Below are positions 17,520 through 23,632 of a DNA stretch of 24,076 nt, one piece after another. Every line of letters begins with the position of its first letter. Position 1 is the stretch's first letter. This DNA is from a virus. The stretch covers positions 1 to 24,076 of IMG/VR virus record IMGVR_UViG_3300008220_000074; one strand, given 5' to 3'. The notes under the pieces were generated by a model. That model worked only from the letters and a program-made list of their open reading frames with translations. It searched no databases and was not told the DNA's origin. The position numbers and the translations under genes were made by a program.

Positions 17520-17970
17520 CGAGTAGTCCAGCTACGACATTTAGTCCGGACTCTAGTGACCCAACCCGAAATCCCGCACACTCAAGCACCATCGGATGCT
17601 CATAAATTGAGTCTTCTTTGAGAATAAGTACTAGCGGTTTGCGATAGGCCCATGCCCACGCAATCTCCATGATAGTGCCTATGGTGGGTCGATCTGGGTA
17701 TTCTCTTGCATGTTCAAGATTAGCCAGCACCACATCACACCGCATCACATCCCAGTGATCACGTGTGTTGATGCCCTTTTGGGATGAGAGGGCCTCGTCC
17801 TCATAACTTCCCTCGATACGTGCTACCCCCGCGAGATGCTCCTTTGAGCGCATAGGGTCTAAACAGGTAATCCCCTTAGATGCTAGGTATTTAATCGCCT
17901 CTTGCCGCCAGTCGGTACTTTCATCGTAGCTCAAGCCAGCAATCGGCCCCGCCAAGTAAACACTCTTCAT
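17455..17970 (-). CDS. Nucleoside 2-deoxyribosyltransferase-like protein
   Basis: The 171-aa product begins with the family signature VYLAGPI (residues 4-10) and continues with DWR at 20-22, which in this family follows a substrate loop. DVVLAN (79-84) ends a core strand, and GTIMEIAWAWA (98-108) carries Glu102, the position of the nucleophile that forms the deoxyribosyl intermediate. The family moves deoxyribose between bases or cuts deoxynucleoside monophosphates, so a role in nucleotide salvage or base exchange during replication is likely. The last 20 residues are Pro/Arg-rich and lie over the end of the tail gene on the other strand. The ATG overlaps the previous stop (ATGA), with GAGGA just upstream. 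The family call is good; the substrate is unknown. Confidence 0.8.
   Translation of the reverse strand: MKSVYLAGPIAGLSYDESTDWRQEAIKYLASKGITCLDPMRSKEHLAGVARIEGSYEDEALSSQKGINTRDHWDVMRCDVVLANLEHAREYPDRPTIGTIMEIAWAWAYRKPLVLILKEDSIYEHPMVLECAGFRVGSLESGLNVVAGLLVTEALPERALVPPRASPRARS
17543..17552. repeat. 10-bp perfect palindrome near the convergent junction
   Basis: AGTCCGGACT reads the same on both strands and lies 24 bases after the tail gene's stop, inside the deoxyribosyltransferase gene. It has no following T-run, so it is not a standard terminator. It may be chance. Confidence 0.25.
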
Positions 17971-18140
17971 AGTTCCTCTACCAAGTCTTCCTTTCGCTCA
18001 CAGTCAATACACTCCCACGAGAGACGAAACTTCCCATCCCCCGTCCGGGAGATTGTCTCAGTACGATGGCCCTGGTCCGCATGTATGCCCAATCTCAAAA
18101 AGAACAAGCGCCGGGTCGTCTTTTGATCCTCACTAAGCAT
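17967..18140 (-). CDS. 57-aa protein with one CxxC motif
   Basis: The frame runs from ATG (18140-18138) to TGA (17969-17967). Its start overlaps the previous stop (ATGCTTAG) and its stop overlaps the deoxyribosyltransferase ATG, so both junctions fit the operon pattern. The product begins MLSEDQKTTRRLFFLRLGIH and ends with WECIDCERKEDLVEEL; the CxxC could be half of a metal site, completed by His residues (20 and 25) or by dimerisation. No family is recognised. It fills a 160-base gap that would otherwise be empty. Confidence 0.65.
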   Translation of the reverse strand: MLSEDQKTTRRLFFLRLGIHADQGHRTETISRTGDGKFRLSWECIDCERKEDLVEEL

Positions 18141-18462
18141 CAATGATCACCCGCTGCATCGCTCCACCAGGCCATGTTGGGGTGGGAGCCACGCCTCCAA
18201 ACCTCAGATGTGCCACAATACTCTCAAACCAATTGAGCCTAAACCACACACCCTTATGGAGCATGTTGTCGGTATGGCTCTGGCGGTACGGCTCCCGCAT
18301 CTTGGCTAATGTTTGAATCTCAACACGCCGAAGCGTCCGGAGTAAATCCACCAGGCCCATCCGGTCGGCCCAGTCCAGGCAATTCGCCCTCAAGCGTTCC
18401 TGGAGGAGTCGGTTCCCCTTCGTCAACTCTAGGAGTGTCCGTTGTTCCTGTAAACCTAACAC
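18133..18462 (-). CDS. Unknown 109-aa protein, GTG start inside the preceding gene
   Basis: GTG 18462 is the first possible start in the frame, since TGA occurs two codons before it. GAAGGTG lies four bases upstream and can pair with the 16S rRNA end. The product has a basic helical N-terminal half (LLELTKGNRLLQERLRANCL; MGLVDLLRTLRRVEIQTLAK) and a C-terminal part with aromatic residues and VWFRLNWFESIVAHL. The first 143 bases also encode the end of the 101-aa gene in another frame. A shorter form from the in-frame ATG at 18303 (56 aa) would remove the overlap but has no ribosome site. No function is recognised. Confidence 0.5.
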   Translation of the reverse strand: MLGLQEQRTLLELTKGNRLLQERLRANCLDWADRMGLVDLLRTLRRVEIQTLAKMREPYRQSHTDNMLHKGVWFRLNWFESIVAHLRFGGVAPTPTWPGGAMQRVIIDA

Positions 18463-18625
18463 GTGTCACCTTCTGTGGTATTTCTAAAATTAGAGATGGG
18501 GAGTACCTCAACTCTTCCACAATCTCAAATACACTTGGGATACGTATCGTGAGGATTGTGGTTTTGGACCCCCGCTTCACCCGTGTAATTCTTCCGGGGA
18601 AGCGTCTAACCGAGTGGGTCGTCAT
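18320..18625 (-). CDS. Unknown 101-aa protein, beta domain plus Pro/Gly/Glu tail
   Basis: ATG 18625 has GGAGGA five bases upstream, one of the best ribosome sites in this operon, and overlaps the end of the preceding gene by 20 bases. Residues 1 to about 60 are basic and strand-rich (RRFPGRITRVKRGSKTTILT; LILEIPQKVTRVRF). Residues 60-101 are a low-complexity tail rich in Pro, Gly and acidic residues (VDEGEPTPPGTLEGELPG), which looks disordered. That tail is encoded by the same bases as the N-terminus of the 109-aa gene. No family is recognised. Confidence 0.65.
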   Translation of the reverse strand: MTTHSVRRFPGRITRVKRGSKTTILTIRIPSVFEIVEELRYSPSLILEIPQKVTRVRFTGTTDTPRVDEGEPTPPGTLEGELPGLGRPDGPGGFTPDASAC

Positions 18626-18878
18626 GTATTTCCTCCGAGAATGTGATCGTATCCACGTGGACGTTTCGAAGGGTACGTAAAACCCTTGGGGGCTGCTCTT
18701 GCATCGTGGGGGCCTGTCCGGGAGCTACCAGCGGCATACTCGCACCCTCCACCGTAATTTCTAACTGGAGTGTGTTGTAATTCATCTCCGCATGAATAAT
18801 ATTAAGCTCGGGTAGGCCCAAGAAGTGTAGCAACTTCTTCGAATCCACTCGATACTTCCCAACTCGTCTACCCTCCAT
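18606..18878 (-). CDS. Unknown 90-aa protein
   Basis: The chosen ATG (18878) lies 11 bases inside the end of the phosphoesterase gene, with GGGGG eight bases upstream; a longer frame to 18911 has no better site and would lie in that gene. The product starts KYRVDSKKLLHFLGLPELN and continues with strands LQLEITVEGASMPLV, then a Pro/Gln linker and an acidic end. The pattern resembles short phage proteins of unknown role encoded near replication genes. No function can be given. Confidence 0.6.
   Translation of the reverse strand: MEGRRVGKYRVDSKKLLHFLGLPELNIIHAEMNYNTLQLEITVEGASMPLVAPGQAPTMQEQPPRVLRTLRNVHVDTITFSEEIHDDPLG
18631..18636 (-). promoter_or_regulatory. Ribosome binding site of the 101-aa gene
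   Basis: GGAGGA lies five bases before ATG 18625 and inside the last codons of the 90-aa gene. It confirms that the 101-aa frame is translated despite its overlap with two neighbours. Confidence 0.7.
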
Positions 18879-19602
18879 AGAGTTTGCCCCCGTACATAAA
18901 TTTCCCACCAATTATGGGAATCTGTTCCGCGTGAAACCTATCTCTATCCACATGCACGAGTGTGAAGCCGTGTTGCCAGTCGGGATAGGCAGTCCACCCA
19001 GGTTCAAGCAAACACAAACACCCATTCTCAAGCCAGACCTTTGGCCCAGTCACATCCCTCCGGTAATATGTTCCAAGGCGATGCGTATGACCATTGATTC
19101 CACTCACGCCAAACCGATCCATCATTGCGCGGGCGGTGTAGGCACTGTGACGTCGTGCTACATCCCCATGCATCAGGAAGAAACTCTCGTACTTATTGTG
19201 AAATTTGCCATAGGGATAAGCTACATGCTCAAATCCAAGCTCAGATAGATGGAGTAACTCGGGAATGGTCAATCCCCCAATGTCCTTGAGTTCGGGGGCG
19301 GTGTGCCAGAGATAACGCCTGAGGCGATCCTCATGATTCCCCTCGATGAATATCCTCTTCGCGTTAGGAATCACCTTGACAAATTTTTCAAGCTCCCCCA
19401 CTTGCTCCTTGATTTCTTCACTCAACTTGGAAACTCTCGAGGGGTCTCGTGCATGGGAACTAATCGCGTAGAAGTCTCCCCAGTCTCCAATTATATACAG
19501 GTGGGTTGGCTGTATCCCCCTAATGAACTCCCGTGTAATCTTTAAGGCAGATTCATCTTGGAAGGGTATCTGCGTATCGCTAATGATTGCGAGTAAATCC
19601 AT
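18868..19602 (-). CDS. Calcineurin-like metallophosphoesterase
   Basis: The 244-aa protein has all the signature blocks of the family in order: SDTQ at 8-11, GDWGD at 39-43, GNHED at 88-92, MHGD at 144-147 and NGHTHR at 170-175. These bind two metal ions and the phosphate. The first block has Gln11 where the usual DxH has His, a change often met in phage relatives. It could be a nuclease, a phosphatase or a phosphodiesterase; the neighbouring polymerase and nuclease suggest work on nucleic acid or nucleotides. The length fits a single catalytic domain. Its ATG shares one base with the stop of the 40-aa zinc gene (TAATG). Confidence 0.85.
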   Translation of the reverse strand: MDLLAIISDTQIPFQDESALKITREFIRGIQPTHLYIIGDWGDFYAISSHARDPSRVSKLSEEIKEQVGELEKFVKVIPNAKRIFIEGNHEDRLRRYLWHTAPELKDIGGLTIPELLHLSELGFEHVAYPYGKFHNKYESFFLMHGDVARRHSAYTARAMMDRFGVSGINGHTHRLGTYYRRDVTGPKVWLENGCLCLLEPGWTAYPDWQHGFTLVHVDRDRFHAEQIPIIGGKFMYGGKLYGG

Positions 19603-19724
19603 TATCTACACCCACTCAACACGCACATGAGACATAGGGTTCGTCCCCATAAGTCAAATTGCAAATCTACTTCACAGTCACAACATTGGCAGGCTGGTCG
19701 AGAATCGTCGTGAGACTCTCCCAC
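19602..19724 (-). CDS. 40-aa zinc-knuckle microprotein
   Basis: The frame ends with TAA overlapping the phosphoesterase ATG (TAATG), which marks it as part of the operon. GTG 19724 is preferred because GGAG lies eight bases upstream; an ATG at 19817 would extend the frame only through sequence that reads as a shadow of the 94-aa gene. The product contains CQCCDC and, 13 residues later, CLMC, so two CxxC knuckles can bind one zinc ion. It overlaps the 94-aa gene by 58 bases. Roles of such small zinc proteins include protein or nucleic acid binding, but none is shown here. Confidence 0.55.
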   Translation of the reverse strand: MGESHDDSRPACQCCDCEVDLQFDLWGRTLCLMCVLSGCR

Positions 19725-19951
19725 ATTGGATTCTCCAACATAATTGTGAGTAGGCGCTCCTGCTCGATTCCGAAGTATTGACAGAACGCAACTACCCATT
19801 CGCTTGTGTTTAACCACTCGAGTGCTTCCTCCTTGAGTCTTGCTGGATCCCTTTGGGACACATGAAACATTGACATAGAGGGACTATGCAAGTCTTTCCA
19901 TGCCTCCATGATTATCCCAACAGCTAGTCGTTCATACGCTCTTGGGTTCAT
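19667..19951 (-). CDS. Unknown 94-aa helical protein
   Basis: The ATG lies 20 bases inside the polymerase gene, with GGAGG three bases upstream within that gene's last codons. The product is helical: MNPRAYERLAVGIIMEAWKD at the front, then LKEEALEWLNTSEWVVAFCQ and YFGIEQERLLTIM. The 'eAleWL.t.eW...c...Gie.erl' pattern resembles a small phage protein family of unknown function that I know only from general memory. It is the first gene after the internal promoter at 20029-20057. No function is assigned. Confidence 0.65.
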   Translation of the reverse strand: MNPRAYERLAVGIIMEAWKDLHSPSMSMFHVSQRDPARLKEEALEWLNTSEWVVAFCQYFGIEQERLLTIMLENPMWESLTTILDQPANVVTVK

Positions 19952-22271
19952 AATCCTCCATACTTCCCCACTTTTTCCCCACCTTCACATGCACCTCGGC
20001 TGGGATATCTAACTCCACAGCTTCAACCATTATAGCAGTTAAGGTTCTGGCTGTCAAGTCTAGGTGGGTCTCATTTACCTCGACAATTAACTCATCATGA
20101 ATTTGGAGAATAAGAGGAAGCTTTGCCTCATCACACCTTACCATCGCCAACTTCATGAAGTCTGCTGCTGTACCTTGGATTGGATGGTTGATTGCCTGAC
20201 GAAATCCTCGCTCACCATCTCCCGCAGGAATGTAACGTCGTCGCCCCCATAAGGTAGAAATGAAACCATCTCGCTGCCAGGAAATACGAGTATCTTCCAT
20301 GTATTCAGCAATTCCAGGAAAGCGCGAGAGGTATGTCTCGATAATTTGAGCTGCCTCAGCCTCTCCCATACTCGCTCGTTTGGACAGACCATGAGCTGTG
20401 AGCCCATAGTTCGTACCCAGAAGTACCCATTTAGCCGTATCGTACATGGGGGTGCCCCGCCGAATTTCTTGTTCGTCCATATTGAACACCAACATTCCAA
20501 CGTAGGTGTAGGGTGAGATTCCTTGTCTAAAGGCATTGAGTAGCCCATCCTCCTTGGCAATATGTGCCATTATGCGTGGTTCAATTTGGGAATAGTCTGC
20601 CGCTACGAAGATGTTCCCGGGCCTTGCGATGAAGGCATCACGGAGCGAGGGGGTGATTTGTTGGAGGTTAGGGCTACTACTCGAAAGGCGTCCTGTGGCG
20701 GTCGCCCCCTCAGCGTCATCTTCTTCACCCCCCCTCGTCTGGTTGAAACTCGGATGCACCCTATCGCCATAAGCTCGTAGCTTCTTGGTGTAGGAAAGTT
20801 CCGTCTCGAGTTTCCGATAGGATTGTATGAGGGGTACAACCTCATGCTCATGTGCTAGGGCTTGGAGTGCGGTCTTACTTACAGCGGGTTTCTTTTTCGT
20901 GGTCCTTTCATGAATAGGTAAGTGAAGATCATTATATAGAAGCTTAGCTAATTGCGGGCCGCTACTGAGATTCAACTCGGGGGGTGCCCCGCTCACCCGT
21001 TGAATCTCCCCCCGCCGCTCACTCAGATCTAGCTCAAGAACTCCCTGTCGCTTAAGTAACCAAGATTGATCGAGTCCAATACCCCTCCGCTCCATTCGAA
21101 GAATCGCGGGGACGAGTGGCCCCTCAATATTAAAGAGGAGATGCTGCTCCTGTGTTGTCATTACGGGGAGGGCAATTTCTAGCGCATACCTTCGAGTAAA
21201 GTCCGCATCCTCTCCCGCATACTGGATGAGTTGCTCCCGTGGAAGATCGCTTATTTGTGGGTCGGGCATCGGCCCAAGTTCCCCCTCAAGATATGCTCGA
21301 AGAGCGGGCCTCCGCTTGATTGTCTCATAGGGATTACTTGGTAAGGTGGCGAGACTCTTCGCCCACTTTTTACTAGGGGTGAACCCCTGCATCCATTCTT
21401 CCACTTGCCGCCACCGCTCTTCACTAAGCATCTTGTCAAGTCTGTCCATGTCCTTGCCGAAGTGCTTGAGTACGAGGAGTTTCAAGCCAAGGCGGGACTC
21501 CCCCAAGATATACGCCGCAAGCATTGTATCGAGAAGTCTATCATACTCGAGGGTAATCCCCGCCCTCTCGAGTACATCTAGGTCATACTTAGCATTATGC
21601 ATAATGAGCGTTGAGGTACGTATACATTCGGGGATGCCCCAAGCTGCCTCATGAGGTGATACCGAGATGGATACCCCAATGAGACGCCTGTCCTCTAAGG
21701 AGATTGTTTCCGTATCCACGGCCATGAAGCTAGCTTCTATGGAGGGGTGTTCCCCCAAGCCGACCGTCGTTGGTGCATTCTGGATACCCCTATATAGCTT
21801 ATTAGGCAACTCTCTCCAATCTCGCTCGATGACACTCCGGAGATTGGGATTATGCATACAGGCTGCTGGGTGATACATCGGAACAAACATCCTCCCATCA
21901 CGTTCCCGGGGAAACCCATGAACCATTCCAACGGGCTCCCCTGGGAAGAACACTTGGATGGCAGTATCTCCCAAGAGTATAATAACCCTCGGGTCAACGC
22001 ACTCAATCTCACTAAGAAGCTCTGGCAAGGCACGTACAATCTCCAGCTTTGTGGGCTTGCGATTATTAGGGGGGCGCTGCTTGAAGACGTTCGTAAAATA
22101 GGTCTCGCCTTCATTCACCCCCGCTAACGGCATGAGTGTTTGGCGGAGGAGCTTCCCAGTGGGGCCAATTAGGGGCACCCCGAACTTGTCCTCTTGGGCA
22201 CCCGGAGCCTCCGCAATACACATCCATTCAGCCTTACTTGGACCGTCTCCCGGAACATACCTACCTAGCAT
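19932..22271 (-). CDS. Family A DNA polymerase fused to an N-terminal uracil-DNA-glycosylase-superfamily domain
   Basis: Residues 1 to about 155 match the UDG superfamily (family 4 type): AEAPGAQED at 20-28, GVPLIGPTG at 31-39, TNVFKQRPPNNR at 60-71 and YHPAA at 133-137. The likely catalytic Glu21, Asn61 and His134 are kept, but the Fe-S cysteines are not. Residues about 180-360 form a DnaQ-like 3'-5' exonuclease: DTE at 186-188, HNAKYD at 225-230, YAGED at 351-355. The polymerase follows: motif A DYSQIEPR 559-566, motif B YDTAKWVLLGTNYG 610-623, motif C HDE 725-727. This is the phage replicase. ATG 22271 has GAGGT upstream and overlaps the nuclease by 11 bases. Motif B has Leu618 and Tyr610 where E. 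coli Pol I has Phe762 and Arg754. Confidence 0.93.
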   Translation of the reverse strand: MLGRYVPGDGPSKAEWMCIAEAPGAQEDKFGVPLIGPTGKLLRQTLMPLAGVNEGETYFTNVFKQRPPNNRKPTKLEIVRALPELLSEIECVDPRVIILLGDTAIQVFFPGEPVGMVHGFPRERDGRMFVPMYHPAACMHNPNLRSVIERDWRELPNKLYRGIQNAPTTVGLGEHPSIEASFMAVDTETISLEDRRLIGVSISVSPHEAAWGIPECIRTSTLIMHNAKYDLDVLERAGITLEYDRLLDTMLAAYILGESRLGLKLLVLKHFGKDMDRLDKMLSEERWRQVEEWMQGFTPSKKWAKSLATLPSNPYETIKRRPALRAYLEGELGPMPDPQISDLPREQLIQYAGEDADFTRRYALEIALPVMTTQEQHLLFNIEGPLVPAILRMERRGIGLDQSWLLKRQGVLELDLSERRGEIQRVSGAPPELNLSSGPQLAKLLYNDLHLPIHERTTKKKPAVSKTALQALAHEHEVVPLIQSYRKLETELSYTKKLRAYGDRVHPSFNQTRGGEEDDAEGATATGRLSSSSPNLQQITPSLRDAFIARPGNIFVAADYSQIEPRIMAHIAKEDGLLNAFRQGISPYTYVGMLVFNMDEQEIRRGTPMYDTAKWVLLGTNYGLTAHGLSKRASMGEAEAAQIIETYLSRFPGIAEYMEDTRISWQRDGFISTLWGRRRYIPAGDGERGFRQAINHPIQGTAADFMKLAMVRCDEAKLPLILQIHDELIVEVNETHLDLTARTLTAIMVEAVELDIPAEVHVKVGKKWGSMEDYEPKSV
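20029..20057 (-). promoter_or_regulatory. Perfect-consensus sigma-70 promoter inside the polymerase gene
   Basis: Read on the minus strand, TTGACA (20057-20052), a 17-bp spacer and TATAAT (20034-20029) match both hexamers at all 12 positions, and TGC just before the -10 adds an extended -10. The start should fall near 20022, about 70 bases before the 94-aa gene. The motif lies in codons for conserved-length polymerase C-terminal sequence, so it was kept within a coding constraint. It would supply the phosphoesterase to deoxyribosyltransferase genes independently of the polymerase. Confidence 0.8.
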
Positions 22272-22965
22272 TTTTACCTCGTAGAAAGGAGAATAATCTT
22301 TTGGCCCTCATCGTACCAAGCCCCGGCACCTTTATCAAGTCGGCTAGTTTTGCCGCACACAATTGTCTCATTGTAGGATAACACTCATACAACGCCGCTG
22401 CAAGCTTAGGCCCGATGCCTTCAAACCCCCTATATGCCTGTTGTGTAGGAGGAACTCGGTCGCTCACCCACTGATTGGGCAATAAGCCTCCCCAGGTAAA
22501 ACTTTCCTTCTGGGAACTTCGCCACGCCGCATCGAGTAGGCAAGCCGTCTGGAAGGCATCACCCGTAAAGAGAGGAATTACCCCCGCACCATAAATGATA
22601 CTCCATTGGAGTCCAAGTACCGAGGCGATACCCCAACGTGTCTTGCGATAGGGCATGAGCACTGTATCCATACGATACTTCCGAGCACCCCCGCTCAATG
22701 CCACCTTCCCATCAATTACGAGGGGAAAACCCTCGAGAAGCATAAACGCCACATCGGATGCCTCGCGTAGGGATTCGACTGAGGCGAGTCTACCATCTCG
22801 GGCGGAACTTAGAAAATCTCCCGTACTCTTACGTTCAATGAGAAGATATCGCCCAGCCTTATCATACCATGCGTAGTCGCCGTGGGTGAGGCGTTGCACC
22901 GTATGGGGTGAACGCAACATCTCGGGGATGCCACTAGGTACTTCTCTATCATCACAAAGAATCAT
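22261..22965 (-). CDS. ERCC4/XPF-type structure-specific nuclease with helix-hairpin-helix C-terminus
   Basis: The 234-aa protein has the XPF-family active site: DDRE at 5-8, GDY at 29-31, IERKSTGDF at 43-51 (the ERKxxxD signature) and DGRL at 57-60. The C-terminal 55 residues contain two helix-hairpin-helix motifs, around GFEGIGPKLAAALYE and IKVPGLGTMRAKRLF, which bind DNA without sequence preference. Such enzymes cut branched DNA, flaps and forks; here it could process replication or recombination intermediates before packaging. No helicase domain is attached. The gene lies just before the polymerase and overlaps it by 11 bases. ATG 22965 lacks a clear ribosome site and lies in the end of the 32-aa gene, so translation is probably coupled. 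Confidence 0.88.
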   Translation of the reverse strand: MILCDDREVPSGIPEMLRSPHTVQRLTHGDYAWYDKAGRYLLIERKSTGDFLSSARDGRLASVESLREASDVAFMLLEGFPLVIDGKVALSGGARKYRMDTVLMPYRKTRWGIASVLGLQWSIIYGAGVIPLFTGDAFQTACLLDAAWRSSQKESFTWGGLLPNQWVSDRVPPTQQAYRGFEGIGPKLAAALYECYPTMRQLCAAKLADLIKVPGLGTMRAKRLFSFLRGKNAR

Positions 22966-23050
22966 AATAACGATCTATAACTATAGTTACCCCCACAAAT
23001 ATAGCTAATGCTACGGCACTCAAAACTGCTGTTAATGCTAATTCAATCAT
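22952..23050 (-). CDS. 32-aa single-pass membrane microprotein
   Basis: The frame begins at ATG 23050, overlapping the previous TGA as ATGA, and ends at TGA 22954-22952, 14 bases inside the nuclease gene. AAGGAG at 23060-23055, four bases upstream, is a strong ribosome site. The product reads MIELALTAVLSAVALAIFVG followed by VTIVIDRYYDSL: a hydrophobic segment of about 23 residues with a charged end after it. It fills what would otherwise be the only 80-base gap in this part of the operon. It may anchor a partner at the membrane or act on the host envelope. No family is recognised. Confidence 0.65.
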   Translation of the reverse strand: MIELALTAVLSAVALAIFVGVTIVIDRYYDSL

Positions 23051-23526
23051 GCTACTCCTTTCAACATGCCTAACGTTTCGCCAATGTCAGCCTGGTATAT
23101 CGCCGCCCGTTGATCAAGGCTAAACCACTTGGGATTGAACCTACTAGCCTTGTATATATCGGATATCACCTTCTTAACAAGCTCCCGAAGGGACTCCTTT
23201 GCCCCCTCAAGCACCCTCACTATCACACTCTGGCAGATATCCTCACGAAGGTCTGGTGGGAGGCTACTCGGCACCTCCGCCACTACCCTCAACGTAAGTT
23301 CATCCTCAGTCCCATAGGGATAAAACTCAAGTATGGGAACGGGTTTGGGTCTTGGATAATACCTTGCAAGTTTATTCGCCCGGGCTCTCCGACTCGACCA
23401 ATTGAGATAATAGTGGTAGCTACGAGACGCCTTACGCTCGGGCGTCTTATAGTAATTTGGGTGGCGCTTCTTAAACCTTTCACGCCGTCGCTTTGCACTG
23501 AGTCGTTTCTTCTCTGGATCAATCAC
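23047..23526 (-). CDS. Basic protein with sigma-region-2-like C-terminal part
   Basis: GTG 23526 is chosen because it overlaps the zinc-ribbon stop (GTGATTGA) and because the longer frame to 23595 is a shadow of that zinc gene. A weak GAGAG lies upstream. Residues 1 to about 60 are very basic (KKRLSAKRRRERFKKRHPNY; SRRARANKLARYY) and could bind nucleic acid. Residues about 90-150 (VPSSLPPDLREDICQSVIVR, then a helix, then FSLDQ) resemble sequences near region 2 of small phage sigma-like proteins. If this is right, it would redirect host RNA polymerase. The likeness is from memory and limited to about 60 residues, so it is tentative. Confidence 0.5.
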   Translation of the reverse strand: MIDPEKKRLSAKRRRERFKKRHPNYYKTPERKASRSYHYYLNWSSRRARANKLARYYPRPKPVPILEFYPYGTEDELTLRVVAEVPSSLPPDLREDICQSVIVRVLEGAKESLRELVKKVISDIYKASRFNPKWFSLDQRAAIYQADIGETLGMLKGVA

Positions 23527-23632
23527 TACAATCTCTCGTGAACCCACAATTCCAACACTGACGCTTGCAATGTATTTCATGAAGCATATGGCCACATCGT
23601 GGACACGTACAATCAGGACAAGTTTTAATCAT
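23519..23632 (-). CDS. 37-aa zinc-ribbon microprotein
   Basis: ATG 23632 has AGAGGAG seven bases upstream and overlaps the previous stop (ATGATTAA); the TGA overlaps the next GTG. Nine of 37 residues are Cys: CPDCTCPRCGH at 5-15 and CKRQCWNCG at 22-30. Cys10/Cys13 and Cys26/Cys29 form CPRCG and CWNCG knuckles of a typical zinc ribbon; Cys5 and Cys8 may bind a second ion. The next gene has a strongly basic N-terminus, and in other phages a zinc ribbon and such a basic part are often one protein. This may be a split or shifted form of that arrangement. Confidence 0.65.
   Translation of the reverse strand: MIKTCPDCTCPRCGHMLHEIHCKRQCWNCGFTRDCSD

Noticed and set aside
17520-17620. Possible bidirectional terminator at the convergent junction
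   Set aside because: Only a 10-bp palindrome without a T-run was found; it does not meet the usual pattern.
19602-19817. Longer 71-aa form of the zinc-knuckle gene from ATG 19817
   Set aside because: Its first 31 residues lie over the 94-aa gene and look like its shadow; GTG 19724 has GGAG at the right distance.
23110-23541. Plus-strand 143-aa frame opposite the basic sigma-like gene
   Set aside because: Both flanks on the minus strand are tightly coupled genes; the plus frame has no ribosome site or recognisable features.
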